Shown piece after piece: positions 1 through 10,395 of a DNA stretch of 64,000 nt. This DNA comes from Paragonimus skrjabini miyazakii (Eukaryota; Platyhelminthes; Trematoda; Plagiorchiida; Troglotrematidae). Where the stretch lies: positions 21,798 to 85,797 of the forward strand of contig JTDE01000289.1 of the NCBI GenBank assembly GCA_014338405.1, read 5' to 3'. The translations under genes were made by a program, and so were the position numbers. The notes beneath the pieces were generated by a model, which saw nothing but the letters and a program-made list of their open reading frames with translations, was not told the DNA's origin and did no database searches. The first letter of the stretch is position 1, and every line of letters begins with the position of its first letter.

Positions 1-230
1 CTATGAAAATATTTCTGCTGTATGCTCAGAAAATCATGCCTAACTACATAAGCACTCCTACGCGGTCAGTAGTGCGACATACAATCCTGCGAGTGTAACT
101 GCAGTAACCTGAGGGATATTTGGTTGCAGTGCCTGCTGAAAATGGCACTAAGAGAAGCTGTGTCCTGCTGAATGGGAGACATTTCACATGCGGCTGATAG
201 AGAAATTAACTAAATACCCTAACTGGCCAT
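1..230. other. non-coding, nothing recognised
   Basis: No frame, repeat or regulatory site could be supported here. Confidence 0.4.
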
Positions 231-528
231 TGTGGGATCGAGCGAACCGAGGACGACCGGTTGAGAATAATACAGCGAGTAGACAAAGAGTATATTGTTG
301 ACTTGCGAGATCAACGCGAGAATAAACGAATACAAATACGAAGCGATAACTGGGCGGAGCGACAAGCGTGCACGCAGCGGGGTCGTACGTTCGAGTGCGC
401 GGGGGAATTGTCGGTCTCTCTACTCGTTCAAACAAATGTCTAAGTACATACAAAAGTAGGAACCAAAAAGAGTACAAACGGCACTCCTACTTCGAACATA
501 ATTGACAAAAAGGGATAGGGTCGCTACA
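231..528 (-). mobile_element. solo LTR-like block, probably Ty3/gypsy type
   Basis: Read on the minus strand this 298 bp block begins TGTAGCGACCC and ends CGATCCCACA, so it has the TG...CA ends of a long terminal repeat. The opening TGTAGCGACC is common at the start of Ty3/gypsy LTRs (family knowledge). No matching second LTR and no internal gag-pol were found beside it, which fits a solo LTR. The 4-5 bp flanks do not give a clean target-site duplication. The two overlapping open frames across it are low-complexity and are not genes. It could also be an unrelated repeat that merely shares the ends. Confidence 0.45.
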
Positions 529-811
529 CCTTCACTTGATTTTCTTACGTTGCACAAAAGGAACGCTGCAAATAATTTAATGAAGAGAGCACTCAGCCAA
601 AGAGTCTCGCAACGGACCAGCGCGCTTTACAGACATTGCAAAGCTGAGTTCTGGAACCCTTGTTCTTTTACCTGGGCAAGCGTCATTTGTTTTTGTAAAT
701 GGCCGTTTACAAGATACATTCTGTGTGCAATCATCATAGTTGTCATTTGGGTTAATGGGTTGTTGCGTGAATCGTTCGATCCTATGCGACAACCGTTGCA
801 GTGTCTCATTT
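529..811. other. non-coding, no assignable content
   Basis: Open frames cross this interval, but they run into retroelement leader sequence and show no domain. Nothing else was recognised. Confidence 0.35.
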
Positions 812-957
812 GCTCTAGGGTATACTCTCATTGCTTATATGGGCATGGGATACTGGCAGGATACCCAAACAAAAATAAGAAAACGATTAACGCTGTCAAC
901 CAATACTTTTTGCTCAGAGGCCTGTACTACAAGACAGCGGTTAAATGACAGTAATCT
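812..957 (-). mobile_element. fragment of the non-LTR element 5' leader
   Basis: The stretch around 812-957 resembles the leader of the large non-LTR element at about 25565-25690. Both share an 'agggtat' block, then 'atgggc..aggatactg.caggaaaccca' (dots are mismatches), then a weaker 'cctgtac..caagacagc' block, in the same order and orientation. It is probably the 5' end of another minus-strand copy whose body has been lost. The similarity was aligned by eye and is interrupted, so the limits are approximate. Confidence 0.35.
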
Positions 958-1423
958 CACAAAAGTGCCATTTTTCGGATACTGACAGGACTTATCCAAC
1001 TCCCAACCTGCAGTTCATCCATCTTCTACCTACTGGTTTGTATGATACGAATGACTTTGTTGATGTGACCATTACATGGGTCGATTTAACCCAGTAAACT
1101 ATAGAGATGTGCGAACACAAGTACATATACATAACAGATTATAAACACAGCAAAGTCGCAATAAGCGCAGCCGAAGGAAGTGACGTAAAAAGACTTGAAA
1201 AAACACGCGAGCTGCAAATCCACCAGTAACACATCACAGCCGGGTATACATAGTAATCTGGCATTATTGATCGGGACTGGAAGTGCTTTTTTCTGGTTTC
1301 TCTCCTTTATCTTGTCTTGTATGATTGAAACTTAGAAGAACAGACGTGTGAATCAACATAGCCTTACGGATCGAAAGGACAGACAGGCTTGCCAACGGCG
1401 CCAGGGTGGCAGAAAAAGTATAA

Positions 1424-1585
1424 GTTTGAAGCCATCCGATTCGGATTAGCCTGACACAGTGGCCGAAGTCAAGGGACATCCATGCATAACACTCACCACG
1501 AGTGGCTTGCATTGCATTATCTGTGATTCCATCCGTACATCACATATTAAGTGCAAACGCGAAGGTATAAGAACGCAAGAGATCT
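1424..1585 (-). repeat. R1 repeat, copy 1 (probable non-LTR 3' end)
   Basis: The most diverged of three copies of a roughly 170 bp sequence (others at 1949-2124 and 21648-21823). Shared blocks include 'gccatccga..cggattagcctg', 'agtggcttgc.ttgca' and 'cgaaggtataag'. It lies 3' of the reverse transcriptase fragment 1673-1948 in minus orientation, the same order as in the large element at 21.6-25.9 kb, so it probably belongs to that element's 3' untranslated end. Confidence 0.55.
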
Positions 1586-1672
1586 CATCTTTTAGACAAA
1601 TCTGTCGACATATTGATACAGAAAGAGTATAAGTCTGTGCAGTTATCCATGCTGTTTTTAGTGATGTGGATC

Positions 1673-1948
1673 TCAAGTACATTGAAAGCGCCTCCGTGCG
1701 AAGAAGTCTGACGCGACCACGAAAGCTGTGGTAAGTCTTTGAATTTCTTCCCTACTGTGTGCAAATAGCGCACTTTCATCTGCAAACAACAGCATGCGCA
1801 TTGTCAAATTAAGAAGCTCACTTGGGAGAGCGAAACGTCGAATATTCACCAAGCGGCAATCCGTACGTGTGTCATTCTCAGAGCCGTGAATGACAACATG
1901 CACTGACAAACATACACAGTTCAGTAAGGTCGCACGCTCCAAAGGCAA
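1673..1948 (-). pseudogene. reverse transcriptase fragment of a non-LTR retrotransposon
   Basis: The minus-strand frame carries the palm-domain region of the same family as the large element. It matches a 'D.RL.NIRRF..P' block, a catalytic-box region reading LFADESALFAHS, then a helix rich in Gln, Arg and Leu. The second aspartate of the FADD box is Glu here. Only about 90 residues remain. The fragment ends where R1 copy 2 begins, and R1 copy 1 lies downstream, so this is a 5'-truncated, internally deleted copy. It is certainly inactive. Assignment to the element's clade is by resemblance to the 22-25 kb copy, not by database search. Confidence 0.7.
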
Positions 1949-2124
1949 GTATGGTTGGCGGCATCCGAAACGGATTGGCCTGTCACAGTGACCGAAGGCA
2001 AAGGACGCCTGACCTTTGAACTATCACCTCAAGTGGCTTGCGTTGCACTATTTGCGGTTCCACTCACACACCACGTATCCGGTGTAAACCCGAAGGAATA
2101 AGACCAGTAGGTGTGTGAGTGGGG
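1949..2124 (-). repeat. R1 repeat, copy 2
   Basis: A close relative of 21648-21823: both contain 'gcatccgaaacggatt.gcctgtcaca', 'caagtggcttgcg.tgca' and 'agaccagtaggtgtgtgagtg'. It abuts the reverse transcriptase fragment on its 5' side (minus orientation), so it probably marks the 3' end of another copy lying upstream, giving a tail-to-body tandem of debris. Confidence 0.65.
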
Positions 2125-2523
2125 AAAGTAACAACGATGCGCACGAACACACAAGCGCCTCCAGCAATAACAACGAATGATGACAAGATAAGTGCCTAAC
2201 GGTCAAAATTTGCCCGAAGCACACCACCAGTTTCGTGATTATTGCCATAGTCTCACAAATAAGTTGGTATCTACATCCCCCGGCATTCTTCTTTGCTATA
2301 ATAGAACATGTCCTCGAAGTTCACGGGGTTTGCATAACTGATAATGTGGCAACAACCATGAAACCGGTCTTGTGCTTCCGGCGAATCTTGTCCATTGAGC
2401 ACATACTACTTACCTTCATATACATTATAAAATGTTAATGTTATCTAGACTCTTGAGACAGATTTAATTTCAGCACAGCTCCAGTTCGTGCTCCTAACAT
2501 CGGCACTGATCTACGACCCCTAA
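2125..2523. other. non-coding, nothing recognised
   Basis: No supported frame or repeat. Confidence 0.35.
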
Positions 2524-2784
2524 TTACTCTGAGATAAACGACACAACTGGCTTGCCACCGAGTTGGTGTTTACAACTAACAACAAACATCCACGCTAACC
2601 ACATTACTGCCAGTGTAACCGTCAGCCCTACAAAAGAACGAGGCTTGTATAAGTGCGGCATTTGCTTAATCTCGAATTGACAACAGCGAGAAAAATAGAT
2701 ACCAAATGCAAGACAAATCAGGGCAAAAACAAAACATAACACCCTACGGCTGGTGAAGCCTGTAACAAAGAACATCCAAGCCAT
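2524..2784 (-). CDS. small ORF with two predicted membrane segments, unidentified
   Basis: An 86-residue minus-strand frame opens with ATG in a strong context (A at -3, G at +4) and has an in-frame stop just upstream. Two hydrophobic stretches, about residues 15-32 and 52-71, are long enough to span a membrane; they are separated by a short polar, Cys-containing loop and followed by a polar tail. A good acceptor-like site (pyrimidine tract then TTTTCAG) lies about 20 bases upstream of the ATG, so it could be the start of the coding part of a downstream exon. I recognise no family. An ORF of this length can arise by chance, and retroelement debris lies on its left. Confidence 0.25.
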   Translation of the reverse strand: MAWMFFVTGFTSRRVLCFVFALICLAFGIYFSRCCQFEIKQMPHLYKPRSFVGLTVTLAVMWLAWMFVVSCKHQLGGKPVVSFISE

Positions 2785-5700
2785 GTGCCATCAAATGCAG
2801 TCGGCTGAAAAGAATGACACCCACGAAACGTCACCGCATCAAAAAGTGCAGTTCATGAACAAAATAAGGGCAGACCCAATATCCAGAACCCGAAAGGAGA
2901 TCAATAACCACACAAAAGCGCACACACACGTCAGTGCGCAACGGTTCTGATGACAGCCGAATTTTGATGAGCAGTTATTTCTGTACACAGAGGTGTGACT
3001 TTCATTTGTCAATTGCTAGGGCCTCTGTGAACATAAGAATCCTCCGACTTTTGTTTGCACAGCCAACCGAAAGGCTTTCCCCATATTCATCGATATTAGG
3101 TTGCTCAGAAAACTGTTGCGCATTGGCGGGTATGCATGTGAGTCTGGCTATTGGTTTGTCGTTTGGCTTCACAACGTCCGATGACCTTTGTTACGTAAAC
3201 CCACAGATGACAATATGTACCTGATAAAACACAGCGTAATGTGTTTGGGAAATACACTGTGCAAAGACACTGATCATTCTGTTCAAGTTTATTACAGAAA
3301 AAGCTATTTTGTATGCCGATGCTATCTGTTCCTAGTTAGTCAGGAGATTTCCACATTGTCAGCAAGGTTACCATCACAAATAACGCCGTCTGTTGTTTGG
3401 CATCGCTTTCGACCACAAACACGGTCACTCAAATACACAAATCTTGTTACACAGCTCGTTGAAACGTACGTAATCAGCTTCATTCAGTTGTTGCCGGTTT
3501 AGAGTAGAAGCCGGACAGCATTTATTCGATGTTATGTATTAGTCTACACAACACGCGAATAACAAACCCGGAGACACACCCAGTACAACTGAAACCGTGC
3601 CTTTCTATGCGACCATTTCAAGATACACTCAACTGGCTGTAATCTCGCATTTAGGGTCTCACAAAACTCCAGCACATACGAGTTATTCTACGAGCATCCT
3701 TCATATATATTCTGAAACAACCTTAAGCATACACATATCTTCTTGATGGTTTTCTAACCTCCTGCTTATCTTTGATCACATTCTGGTTACTCTTGGTTGA
3801 CGGTTCACATTATAACGAAAATCGTATTACAGAGAAAACGGTTTCGCCTATCTGTCAGTCAAGCGTTATGATAGAGAATTAATGAAAGCCAATTTCTCCC
3901 CAGACGTTTGCATACACAGTAAATTCGGAAGAGCGATGCTTGAGCGATGTGCGCATGAAACAAGCACAAAATTAAGTCGTACCATAATACTGCTATCAGT
4001 CTGAATAACTGCTCACCACTGCTACCGGAGTGCGTCACAGACAGGCATCCAGTAGGCTGGAGCTTCTAACCACACAGTGTCGGCCAGGATAAGACAACAG
4101 AGTCAGCGACTGTGGCACTACCGACTAGTGATTCATACATTGGTTCTGAATGGCTTGGTTTCACTCGCTCACCGTGCATCTGATGAACCTATAATGGCAT
4201 GAAAACAATGCCCTGACTTTCAGTGTTACGAAGGTCAGCGGTTCGAATCCTTCTCCACTTTGACACTCGATTAGCTTTCTTCGCTTAGGAGCAACCACCC
4301 TTTAACCTTTCTGATAATAATTTCGCCGATTATCTCACTCATTGTGCACTAAACGAACATTAACTCAGAAGGAGCGACTAATTAACACACACTTTAGTAC
4401 AATTTAGTATTATGCTACATATGTTCCCATGGTCAGTGCATTTAGCGAGTTTGCGCCAATGATACCAGTGTATCATTTTCAACCTTCAAGCCACTCGGAC
4501 GGAATCTTGGGCTTCTGAATTCAGAAATTTAAAGCTTTTCCCTTTGGTTCACTTAGCGATTCTTGACACTTTGTGTCCTCACATCGCTGATCTTGTTAAC
4601 GTCACTTAACCGGTATGAGTAGATCACGCTTGGCAAAAGAAGGGTAACAGTGTTGGTGTGCCAGACGGTGGTATTCGCGCCAGAGATGCGTGACCGTGGA
4701 CTTTACGTGACACACGCTAAGTCGGATTAGAAGTGGCTTTCGGTTAATACGTTAACGGCAGTGAAGTGTTTGTACGACGCAGTTTTGTGTACAGAGTGAT
4801 GGATCGGAGGTTCAGTTGGGTGTTTTCTCCTATTTTGGATAAAAGTTAAGAGAAAAACGGACGCGAGACAACATAATGTTGCTTCAGCAATAAAGAAGTG
4901 AAATATTTGCTAGAATATGAGTTGACAGTTGGGATTAGATTAAAACCTGACAGTTGCGGAAACAAGAACGTGACTGACCTAGCTGTTAGAGCGAGTTACT
5001 ATTCTGCCACTCGAATGAATTGAACTTGATCAGCAAGCAAATGTGTTTGAATAACAAAAACAACAGCCGTTTGAATCTGACAGGTGCCTTACGGACACAA
5101 TGACACATTCACGGATGAATGTCTATAGCATCTCAGGAGGCCGCGGGTACTTTATAGTGAAGATTTCATCATGTCTAGGGCCAACATACCCCCTATCCAA
5201 GGAAATTGATATGATATACTTACCCAGTAGCTCCAGGCTTCTGAAAATCAGACAAGACCGGAGGAAAAATTCTGAATAATCTAAGAAATCTGCTAAATTC
5301 ATTTTCGCTCCGTTGTGTTGGGACGATCATCAAACGATCGAGTTTTCAACCCAAGGTTCCTTGAACTCATCTATATGCACGAAAAGCAGTTTGCAATAAC
5401 TTTTATTTCACTTGGCGAGTCATTCAAAACCCAGGCGTGTTTCTCATGACGAATGTGTTGATCGGTCACATAAATCCACTTACCCTTCTAGTTCCCTCCA
5501 GTAGACTATAAGCCATCCATCTCCTGACGTTTTTATCGGTCTCTATAACCGAGTCCAGATTTTTTTAAATGTTAGTACTTACAGTCAACCTCCTGATTAG
5601 AAGTAACGAAAATGCCTGATATACTGCAGATTTCTTATGGATTATGCGAGATTAGGGAACAGATTACAATCCAGTATGCTTAGTTTATTCGCTGTTTTCA

Positions 5701-6101
5701 GTTTCAAATCGGACTAAAGTTCTCAATCTGAGTGACCTGAGTCGATTTAACATTAAGGAACGTGAGTTGCCAAACAGCACGCTTCTATCTTCACTCTGCA
5801 ACTTTATCAGTTTTATTCACAGCATTCTAAAATTTGAAAGCTTCCGGTCAGCTCTGAGACAAAGTTGTTGACCTCCACATACTTTTTAACACCTGTTTAT
5901 CTTCCGTACATCCAGTGTTTTATCGAAGACAGAGTTCTGCTTCCCCTTCGGTAGACAAGAAAAGTCGTGTTTGCTAAACGACATTGGTTGTTTCAAACGA
6001 GGTTGAATTGCGTTGTTTTTAGTTTGCGCTTTGGTGTGCTATTTAACCGGCTAACCTCTGAAAGATGTAGAGAATTTGTGACGGTTTCATTCGGCTTCAT
6101 A
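2785..6101. other. intergenic, no supported gene
   Basis: About 3.3 kb upstream of the peptide gene. The open frames around 2934-3502 lack splice context and recognisable domains. Only a short tRNA-like motif near 4205-4262 stands out. The promoter of the peptide gene presumably lies near the right end, but no TATA box or initiator could be singled out. Confidence 0.4.
4195..4262 (+). repeat. tRNA-like remnant with a B-box
   Basis: Contains GGTTCGAATCC, a good RNA polymerase III B-box. The flanks do not pair into a T-stem and no matching A-box is clear, so it is more likely a worn SINE remnant than a tRNA gene. Confidence 0.3.
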
Positions 6102-7934
6102 ATGCTAAAGATGTGCACAAGCTCGTTCATGGTTATTTTTTGCTTGACACTTTGTGTGTCACCACTGCTATCTGTAAGTACTCTAATTATTGAGTTCACA
6201 TTTTATTATTGTAAATGTTGACATTATTTCAAAACTTGCGCCAGTTTCTTACATGCACAACGCATTTTTGGCTTAAATATAAATCTCATGTAAATGGAAA
6301 TACTATAAAATTCATTGTCAATCGAACATCAACAAAATACACCAAATTTTGCCATTTTACAAAGTTAACTAATATTTTTATATTACTATTGGTCACGTTA
6401 GAAAAACTCAGCTCAGATTCCTATTACATATCGGCTGAAGTGACAAAGAATGGAGATTAAAACGGGTGTGAATATAATAACTCCTATCATGTACAGGCCA
6501 AAATCAACGGTTTAAAAGCCGAAGATGATGGTTTAAATACAACCAAAATCTGCTGAACGACAGTTTCAGACGAATAAAAGATTCTCCATGGTTCTTGAGT
6601 CGACAAATGGTTGTTGAGCAGTAGTCTTCGGTACTTTAACGGCAAGAAATATTGTATCTTGTGGTCAGTTCTTTAATTTCACTAGAAATAAACAGGCAGG
6701 GAAATCTTGGCATTAGCAGTCTTAAGGTTTTAGACTGTGATCATAATTACAAGTGGAGAAAACTCGCGTGGTGATTGTAATTTTATCTTAAATTAATCAA
6801 TAGCCCGCTGTGAGCAGAGTGAGTTGGTGAATACTTTCAGCTTTGTTTAAAACCACCCTAGTATAACTGATACCGAAGCCACTCAGTATACAAATGACTA
6901 TGAACTCTAACGATTAACACAAATTGAAGATTCCAATTAAACCCCGACGAGCCTTAATTGATAAGTTTCAACCATCGAGATGCTTGTGGCATGACTTTGT
7001 GTGAGGGCAGCAGTCGTTCTCATCAATATAGTTACTCTGAGACTATAACCAGTGTAAATAGGTAAAATGGGGTGAACTTGTACATTTAAATCAAACGATG
7101 GAAACGGGATAGAGAATGAACTAAAATTGTTTCCAGCTAAGATGATAGAAGAAGATTGCTTGTTAGATAACTGCTGGCTCGGGAACGAATTCAGGCATTC
7201 GAATATCTGTTCGACAAACACATAATCTGCTTAATTCAAAAGAAGACGTATTTAAAGTGTCCTTAGTCTCTAAATGTTTAAACGGTAATTAAAATATGTG
7301 ATAGGATTACCATTAAATGAAACGTCGCAGCCTTTATTTGATGCAGCGGAAAGTACACGTACACAAACAAACACAGTCAGTTATGTTTCTAGGAAAGTGT
7401 TTAGTAATATACAGAAAACCACAACAAAGATAATAGAATCTAATAATGTCGCTTCTCATATAAATGGTTTCGTGCTCGAGGTGAAAGCTGAATTTTACTC
7501 ACACCCATTTGAAATCAGCATATCAACTTTCAAAAGTTCACTGTTCTGAATTTCGACAGGTTAACTTAAGGAGTACAGGCTTGTTATTTCTCTGTGGGTG
7601 CTAACCATTGAATCGAATTTATTTTGAAAGTCAAAATGAAAAATCTATCCAATGGGATAATTGAACGGTTTTAGAATGTGTGGAATACTGCTTGTAATCA
7701 TATTTTTGTATGAATTTTACTTAACGGAACGTTTATAATTTTTATTAGGCCCCTACCGCCCAAGATGATACAACTGAAGCAACATCAAACTATATAAATG
7801 CAGAAGATGGGATGACAACCTACGCAAGACATTTCGATCCTATCCTGTTCAAACGTCGGATCTATGCGAATGCTCATCCGTTTCAACGCACATTTAACAG
7901 AAGACCGAAATCGTTCGATCCTATAATGTACTGA
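6102..7934 (+). CDS. secreted neuropeptide-type precursor, two exons: join(6102..6173, 7749..7934)
   Basis: Spliced, the gene encodes 85 residues. Exon 1 (24 codons) is a signal peptide: a short basic/polar start MLKMCTSS, then a hydrophobic core, ending at TCT|GTAAGT. Exon 2 follows TTTATTAG, joins in phase 0 and encodes 61 residues. After an acidic spacer it carries HFDPILF flanked by Arg and Lys-Arg-Arg, then a linker, then Arg-Arg, Pro-Lys and SFDPIMY at the very C-terminus. Repeated short motifs between basic processing sites behind a signal peptide are the hallmark of neuropeptide prohormones; the product would be processed in the secretory pathway. Neither unit has a C-terminal Gly, so amidation is not expected. 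Position 6102 is the first in-frame ATG; 6111 is an alternative. AATAAA lies 34 bases after the stop. The family name is unknown to me, and an extra exon inside the intron cannot be excluded. Confidence 0.75.
6174..7748 (+). other. phase-0 intron of the peptide precursor gene
   Basis: Begins GTAAGT and ends TTTTTATTAG after a T-rich tract, and falls exactly between codons (Ser-24 and Ala-25 of the precursor). It holds no clear further exon. A frame at 7298-7549 has no acceptor before it and was not accepted. Confidence 0.7.
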
Positions 7935-7967
7935 AGAGAATAGTGAACAGTTCAGTTTTATTTATTC

Positions 7968-7973
7968 AATAAA
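7968..7973 (+). promoter_or_regulatory. polyadenylation signal AATAAA
   Basis: Canonical hexamer 34 bases after the TGA at 7932-7934, giving a very short 3' untranslated region as is common for small peptide genes. Confidence 0.7.
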
Positions 7974-8156
7974 ATCATGCCCTTAGTTACATGCGTTCAC
8001 TTTTTATGTGCACCTATCCATAAAGGGCGGTGTATTTCAACTTACCTGAAGGTTCTTTGGTACTGTTGTTGATTCTCGAGTTATTCCCAAATTAGACATT
8101 CATCGGTAAAAGAAACAATACTTATTGTTACTAATGAACAAGCAGGGATTTAGTTA

Positions 8157-8508
8157 ATTTCAAGTTGAACATCACCCACAATTTATCGCAGCTGTCACAT
8201 TCCCATAGACTATCCAGTCGGCCCCCTTCGAAAAGAAGCACTAGACTCGAGTTTCGCTCTCATTAGAGCTTGTCGGTAGTGCATATCCTCGCCACTGCCG
8301 GGACTAGAACCACGGCCACGCACGCTGTTTATGAGGCAACCGTGTTTACCACTGCGCCATTGACCTCAAGTTAGGCACGACCGAATTGTCATATGTGAAC
8401 GCTCAACCACTTTCGCTTGTGAGTAATGATCAGGTTGCCCGATCGTCTCGGTAAGAGCCGACTGGAAAGTCTACGGGAATGCGACAGCTGCGATGTTCAA
8501 CTTGAAAT
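8157..8508 (-). mobile_element. fold-back element with tRNA-like core
   Basis: The ends are inverted repeats: left arm 8157-8222 and right arm 8457-8508 match over about 52 bases (outermost ATTTCAAGTTGAACATC), with one 13-14 base insertion in the left arm. Between them, on the minus strand, lies a tRNA-like module: an A-box-like TGGCGCAGTGGTAAAC near 8357-8372 and a B-box-like GGTTCTAGTCCC near 8297-8308, with partial T-stem pairing. The combination suggests either a MITE that captured a SINE or a fold-back SINE. No clear target-site duplication was found. Related but worn core sequence occurs near 18055 and 57775. Confidence 0.6.
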
Positions 8509-8630
8509 ACTTACTGTTATTACACACGAATAATTGAACGGCGTTTGTTAACCACTTTGTTGTGATCCAAACTATTCACAAGCAAGTTTTAAAGGATTAA
8601 ATAAAAGCAGATCATACGAAATTCTTGCAG

Positions 8631-8813
8631 TGGAACCTTGACAACAACTTCATTTTCAATAGCAATGCTTTTTAAATCCAAAATGTGGACCATGTTTAGT
8701 GCGTTTAATTACGACCCCTCTTACAACATCACCTTAACACCATACCAGTCGACAGATCACGTGCAGGCTACTCACCCTAATACCGCCAATAACTCATCGT
8801 ACATAGCAGGCAG
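8631..8813 (+). CDS. candidate internal exon, unidentified
   Basis: Preceded by ATTCTTGCAG and followed by CAG|GTATTG, the second being a poor donor. The frame is open for 60 codons with many Asn, Thr, Ser and Tyr and no recognisable domain. It lies about 0.7 kb past the poly(A) signal of the peptide gene on the same strand, so it would belong to another transcript. A chance open frame is quite possible. Confidence 0.22.
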
Positions 8814-10395
8814 GTATTGATTCATGTGACAATTTGAAAATGAGCAATTCTCTAATACAAGATAAAGTCATTTTCTCAAATCAATCGCTACTAACCGATA
8901 GCATGCGTGGAAATTAATTGATCGCATAAATTATAGCAACGTGCTAAGATAAACGGCTAGAATCACATGACAGCCGGAGGTGGATTCATCATTTGGGACC
9001 GATTGTCGGTTCCGTTGGGACGCCGAATATATTAACATGCCATCCGAACGAAAGCAACACTGACTGACAAACACTTATTCACCAATTGTTCACCACTGTA
9101 TAATGCCGCGGATTGTAGTTATCTGGCTGTAGATGCGTAAATAAGCAACAGTTGACACAATTTTTCCTCCCTTTCAATATAATGCACTATGGCATCTACA
9201 TTTGCTACAAATACACCACTATTTTTCTACACAGTAGCCAGCAATTAGTTATGACATTTGCACAGTTTGGAGCAAAACTGAAAATTTTTCCATGCTCCGT
9301 GGGTTTTTGTAAACTACGTCAACCTTACTCAATAACGCCATTTAACCTTAACGTTAACTTGAAACTGTTGGGATGATGCCATAATTAACTTAAAAATGTT
9401 GTTTTTTAATCACTGTATGAGCCTTCCCACGTTGTCAGCCTCCACCACTCTATGGGCCTCCACGCTGTATGAGTCTTCGCTTGAACATTATAAATACGGT
9501 GGAGTTTCTCTAGTGATTTGACAAGCGTTTGGTTGAGATCAAATACACCCTTGGTTGAAGGTTCCCTGTCTTCCTGTCTTCTTCATTTGCGGTAGTACGT
9601 GCGTCATCGTATTGGTCGTGATACTGTGACTCGTTAGTGCAACCGTCGTAGCTAAGCCGGGTTATAGTGAACGCCGGGCGTTAGTAATTTTTCATCAATT
9701 GTCAATCCATGCGGTTCATAACAGAAACTTACCAAAGTTCCACAATAAAGATTGTGGGGAAGTCATAACAAACACTTAATGCCGGTGGGTGTTTGTTTTC
9801 CTGATACACCTGTGCGTTTTGTTTGGGCATGGGTTAAGGTTCTTTAGCAAAATCCCATTGAATATATAGTTAACCTCAACTCATTGTAAGTGAACAGCTG
9901 TGGCACAAAAGCAGACATTGTTTCGGAGTCTGTAGACGTATTCAAAACTAGACTTGCGTCTACATAAACACAACCAGATGGTACGACAACCACCAGAGCA
10001 GTTAATATAATAGTCACTTAATCAGCAATGGCTAACGGCAAGGGACAGTAGTAACTAGTGTTACGCAGTGAGTGAAAGTCTCGACTTAAACGCGAGTGCA
10101 AAACTCTGGCAGCACCTTATTGTTATATGTAGGTTGATTAGATCAAACAACTTCGGTTGATGACACGGTTAAGATGGTGTCTAACGTCACAATTTTAGTC
10201 ACGTTCGGATACTGGATGGCGGCCGTGTCATTGCACCTAAAACGATAGAACTGTTTGCCATTCCAAAGCCGATGACAGTTGTTGATAAGCGCTAGAGATT
10301 GACCGTAACTTGAAAGATTTCACGATCACTCGTTGACAACCCATTACATTTGTTTACTATTTCTGTATATCGACATTAACAAAAGAAAACACTAC
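8814..10395. other. non-coding, nothing firmly recognised
   Basis: No frame with splice support and no repeat copy could be assigned on either strand. Confidence 0.35.

Noticed and set aside
502..948. 148-codon plus-strand ORF, the longest non-transposon frame on the left
   Set aside because: It begins at a non-ATG codon, overlaps the LTR-like end and a non-LTR leader fragment, and shows no domain.
5967..6101. Upstream in-frame GTG start for the peptide precursor exon
   Set aside because: Non-ATG, and it would bury the signal peptide inside a longer N-terminus. The first in-frame ATG at 6102 gives a good signal peptide.
6174..6221. Continuation of the exon 1 frame to its stop at 6221 as an unspliced protein
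   Set aside because: The frame crosses a consensus GTAAGT, and the spliced form has a far better product and poly(A) signal.
7298..7549. 83-codon frame inside the peptide gene intron as an extra exon
   Set aside because: No acceptor before it and no donor after it. The residues are low-complexity.
8275..8380. A functional tRNA gene inside the fold-back element
   Set aside because: The T-stem is imperfect, there is no acceptor stem, and related worn sequence occurs elsewhere, so it is a repeat core.
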